Positions 33,745 through 36,101 of a stretch of DNA of 36,101 nt are shown here, in pieces (position 1 is the stretch's first letter; the number at the start of each line of letters is the position of its first letter). Source of the DNA: CAZGAH01 sp964523295. Lineage in GTDB: Bacteria; Desulfobacterota; Desulfovibrionia; Desulfovibrionales; Desulfovibrionaceae. Made by a program: the position numbers and the translations under genes. The notes beneath the pieces are model-generated. The model was not told the DNA's origin, searched no databases, and saw only the letters and a list, made by a program, of their open reading frames with translations. The stretch lies in contig CAZGAH010000041.1 of NCBI GenBank assembly GCA_964523295.1, positions 1 through 36,101 on the forward strand. Direction: 5' to 3'.

Positions 33745-33944
33745 CCCAAAAGACAAATCGACCCCCACCTCCGAAAAACACCCGCCGGCGCAATACACTG
33801 CAATTCCGCTCAGACCTTGCGCTTCGCGAGGAGTCAGTCACTTACGATGCTTATTTCGCGGGTGAAATGGGTAATGGGAGATGCGAGGACGGGGTATTTG
33901 GGGGGGGGATTGTGAGGGAATTCGGAGTGGGTGGCTGGGTCAGA

Positions 33945-33977
33945 CCCCAAGATTGCCCCAAGATAGACCCAAGATAG
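33945..33977 (+). repeat. Three tandem 11-bp repeats at the GC-content boundary
   Basis: CCCCAAGATTG, CCCCAAGATAG and ACCCAAGATAG follow each other without gap. They begin inside a GGGTC-A-GACCC palindrome (33938-33948), close to where GC content falls. They may be a scar or a binding site. Confidence 0.55.
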
Positions 33978-34446
33978 TACTGAATCTAAAAGAGGAAGTT
34001 GAGGCGAACAAATCAAAAGAGACAGGGCAAATGGAAAGAAAAATAATTTCCTCCACTTGACAAGACACTGCCCTTTCAATTATTGAAGAATGATATAGAT
34101 TAATTCTAAAAATTGTGGTTTTTCGTCGTTTGATGTGGAATTCATCTCTTTCGACTGCTAAGGCTCTTCGGGGCAACAACGATGATCGTCAGAAATCCCG
34201 ATGGGTTGATCAGTTATTCGCCTTCATCTGCATAGCAGAGGCAACCCCAACCTGATGCCGACCTGGGAAGAATTTCTGAAGGGGCCATGAACATTTGAAG
34301 TTCAAGGAGTTCAACCATATCAGCGTGTCGCATATGAGATGTGCAGGCCGCTATGGGCGCTAACGGCCAAATCCACACGAAACAACGATGAACTAAAATT
34401 GTTTTCTAATTGAAAATTTAATTGCATGAGCAGGAGGGATAGACTA
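33978..34446 (+). other. Low-GC intergenic stretch without supported genes
   Basis: No convincing coding frame was found on either strand. The last part (34395-34440) is A+T-rich and probably holds the promoter of the following pair. It ends with AGGAGGG, the ribosome binding site that fixes the next start. Confidence 0.4.
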
Positions 34447-34737
34447 ATGGCTCCGACCACTAAAAAGGAAGTAGCAGAACGTTATCTGGAACGGCTGAAA
34501 GAAACGAGAGACGTTTTTGCCGAAGGGCGGAAAATAGCCCGAGAATTAGATGGCCTTACATTGGCAACTAGCCAGAAAAAACTATCGAGAGATACAAAAA
34601 CAGAGATATTATTAGAAATAAAAAAACTAGCAATGCATGAAGAAGCAATTAATAAAGACAAGCACATTATTGTGGCGTGCGACAATAGTAGCATCATTGA
34701 TGTTATCGATTACTTGATGGGAAAGTTAGAGGGATAG
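34447..34737 (+). CDS. Small soluble hypothetical protein, first of a low-GC pair
   Basis: The 96-residue product is charged and mainly helical: VAERYLERLKETRDVFAEG, then DTKTEILLEIKKLAMHEEA, ending IIDVIDYLMGKLEG. I know no family for it. The ATG at 34447 is chosen because AGGAGGG lies nine bases before it; an ATG at 34426 would put that site inside the coding region. The stop is one base away from the start of the membrane-anchored partner. Codon use is A+T-rich, unlike the core genes, which points to horizontal transfer. Confidence 0.65.
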   Translation: MAPTTKKEVAERYLERLKETRDVFAEGRKIARELDGLTLATSQKKLSRDTKTEILLEIKKLAMHEEAINKDKHIIVACDNSSIIDVIDYLMGKLEG

Positions 34738-34738
34738 T

Positions 34739-35236
34739 ATGGACATGCTATCAACAGCGATCTCGTTGGCAAGTTTTATACTTTCAATTATTGCTTTTGT
34801 TTTTTCTTCCATGGCAAAAAAAAGAGCAAATCTATTAGCAGGCAAGAATCTGGATCTGCAGTTTGGAATGATTGAACTTGAAGTAAGAAAATCAGTTGAA
34901 AATGCCTCTGCAAATATTAGTTCTCTTGCCGTACAAATGGCACCATTGGTTTCTAGAGAAAAAACTAGAACTATTACCGAGGAAGACTCACACACACTAG
35001 CAGGGCTTAGAAAGATTTTGGATGCATATATTCAAAGTATGCTGAACAGTTATGAAAGTGCATGCGGTAAATATTTAGACGGAAAGATTGATAAACTAAG
35101 ATTTCGCAAAGAATATAAAGATGAGCTTAGAAATTTATTTAAAAATGAGCACTTCAAAAAACATTTAGCCCCACCAGATTCAAAATATTATGCGATCATC
35201 AAAGTTTATAATGAGTGGGAAAATCTTGAAAAATAG
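34739..35236 (+). CDS. Membrane-anchored hypothetical protein, second of a low-GC pair
   Basis: The 165-residue protein has one N-terminal membrane span (about 4-24, SLASFILSIIAFVFSS) followed by a basic KKRA stop-transfer. A charged helical cytoplasmic domain follows (ELEVRKSVENASANISSL, LDAYIQSMLNSYESACGKYL, FRKEYKDELRNLFKNEHFKK). No family is recognised. The start lies one base after the preceding stop, with AGAGGG before it. A soluble small protein plus an inner-membrane-tethered partner next to an Abi gene is the layout of many membrane-acting phage defence modules; this is inference from position and topology. Confidence 0.7.
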   Translation: MDMLSTAISLASFILSIIAFVFSSMAKKRANLLAGKNLDLQFGMIELEVRKSVENASANISSLAVQMAPLVSREKTRTITEEDSHTLAGLRKILDAYIQSMLNSYESACGKYLDGKIDKLRFRKEYKDELRNLFKNEHFKKHLAPPDSKYYAIIKVYNEWENLEK

Positions 35237-35315
35237 GCTGATCGAAATTCGTATTTCTTGCGCCTTGTCTGGGTCAATGCGTTGAGATAAGATTGTTTGA
35301 TCACACAAGAAAACA

Positions 35316-36077
35316 ATGGTTATACTTATACCCAGACCAGTTATAGCTGTTGTTTCCAAACACTTAGCCGCAGCATACTCACACTCCCAGCTCAACAATA
35401 TGTTTTGGCAACAGCATGCCCCCGGAGAAGAGCCTGGGGGCAACAAATGCGACAAGTGTATGGATTGGCTGGAACGCGTCAATCAGGACGATTCTCTGGA
35501 CGCGCTGGTGGTGCTGGGCGGACTGCTGCAGGAGTTCATGGACCGGGAGCACCGCCCCTCTCCAACCTGGGGACAGAAATCCGCGGAAGAACACCCACTC
35601 CAACGGCAACGCAAGGAAATCAAGAAGACACTGACTCGTCATGGCCTGATCTACATGCCCGGAGGCCGCATCGTCCAGACGGACCGCTCCTTGCCCTCCA
35701 AGACCCTGGAGCAGATGCTGCGCGAGCGTAACTTTCCATCGGTGGAAGCGGAGTTCCTACGCGCCCAGGACAATGCCGCATCAGACCCGGCCACGGCCAT
35801 TACTGCGGCCTGCGCCACCATCGAAGCCCTGTGCAAGGCCTACATCCACGACCACAGCTTGGAGCCTCCCAAAGACAAGACCGTAAGCCCCCTCTGGCAG
35901 GTGGTGAAAAAACACCTGAACCTCGACCCCAAGAGCCAGGAAGACAATGACTTGCGGAAAATCCTGCAGGGCTTGGGCTCAGTAGTAGAAGGCCTCGGCG
36001 CCCTCCGCACCCACGCCGGCAACGCCCACGGCCAGGACAAGACCCCTGTCAGGCGACACCATAAACTGACCCCCTAA
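35316..36077 (+). pseudogene. Abortive-infection (Abi_C, HEPN-like) protein, 3' end cut by an insertion
   Basis: The frame encodes 253 residues. The N-terminal region (HSQLNNMFWQQHAPGEEPGG, KCMDWLERVNQD, ALVVLGGLLQEFMD) and the C-terminal Abi_C domain (ITAACATIEALCKAYIHD, LWQVVKKHLNL, ILQGLGSVVEGLGALRTH) match abortive-infection family proteins. The RTHAGNAHG motif (Arg231 to His238) is an R-x6-H of HEPN ribonucleases. Normally an Ala/Leu-rich helix follows this motif. Here, after GQDK, the frame enters an IS21-like end at 36047 and stops at 36077, so the last helix is replaced by VRRHHKLTP. The protein is probably inactive or altered. GC content is higher than in the two genes before it. Confidence 0.7.
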
Positions 36078-36101
36078 CGACACGCAGAATTGACCCACCC
36101 C
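36047..36101 (+). mobile_element. End of an IS21-like insertion sequence (runs off the window)
   Basis: The element end begins TGTCAGGCGACACC and holds two units of the pattern GACAC-N4-AA-N-TGACCC, spaced 24 bases (starting 36054 and 36078). Repeated transposase-binding units behind a TG terminus are typical of IS21-family ends. The related relic at 7160 has the same order. The transposase genes would lie to the right, outside the window, so the family call is provisional. Confidence 0.6.

Noticed and set aside
1..36101. CRISPR array or ribosomal RNA genes
   Set aside because: No regularly spaced direct repeats with unique spacers and no conserved rRNA segments were seen on either strand.

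Overview
The window is about 36 kb of a GC-rich genome that reads like a Gram-negative deltaproteobacterium of the Desulfovibrio group. Pointers are an lpxK gene (lipid A, so an outer membrane), an obgE-proB neighbourhood, a CooC-type nickel ATPase with its CxC motif, a LivF with an unusual basic tail, and a small SAP-like Cys-rich protein of a kind I associate with anaerobic deltaproteobacteria. The assignment is inference from gene content and remembered family resemblance, not from a marker gene.

Layout. 1-1600 is decayed mobile DNA: an internally deleted IS66-family remnant, tRNA-Lys(CTT) with its own promoter and terminator, and a broken DUF4338 (DruA-like) gene. 1608-4691 holds an Smr-domain gene facing a livF / TPR / unknown minus-strand operon, whose upstream liv genes are missing. 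4755-7214 is an accessory patch: a second DUF4338 fragment, tRNA-Arg(CCG), an N-terminally truncated helical-repeat ORF, a low-GC small gene with a two-stop pseudogene behind it, and a solitary end resembling IS21-family elements. 7468-10527 is a very long tandem glycosyltransferase. 10908-20869 is a mostly co-directional housekeeping stretch: a Bax-inhibitor-1 protein, lpxK, RNase R, a zinc-dependent phospholipase C-like protein, obgE with an acidic insertion, proB, a YbhN/LPG-synthase-type membrane protein and thiD. 21237-28368 holds a small Cys-rich protein, a GH57-type glycoside hydrolase with DUF3536, cooC, a VOC protein, a GT2 glycosyltransferase and a Cys-studded coiled-coil OmpA-like protein. 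On the opposite strand follow a PfkB kinase and cutA. 30091-33744 is a tight four-gene operon: an unknown single-span membrane protein, then the permease, ATPase and binding protein of an iron-siderophore/heme/cobalamin-type ABC importer. From about 33945 the GC content drops and a defence-like accessory segment begins: three tandem 11-bp repeats, an A+T-rich pair (small soluble protein plus membrane-anchored protein, separated by one base), and an abortive-infection (Abi_C, HEPN-like) gene whose 3' end is cut by an IS21-like end running off the window.

How the parts fit. Most core genes are ordinary cell-envelope, RNA-turnover, ribosome-assembly and biosynthesis functions. The most interesting material is in the two low-GC accessory patches (about 6.4-7.2 kb and 34.0-36.1 kb). 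Both carry unrecognised small genes and abut related IS ends in the same orientation. The best candidate for an undescribed system is the 34447-35236 gene pair, together with the neighbouring Abi_C gene that the insertion has truncated.
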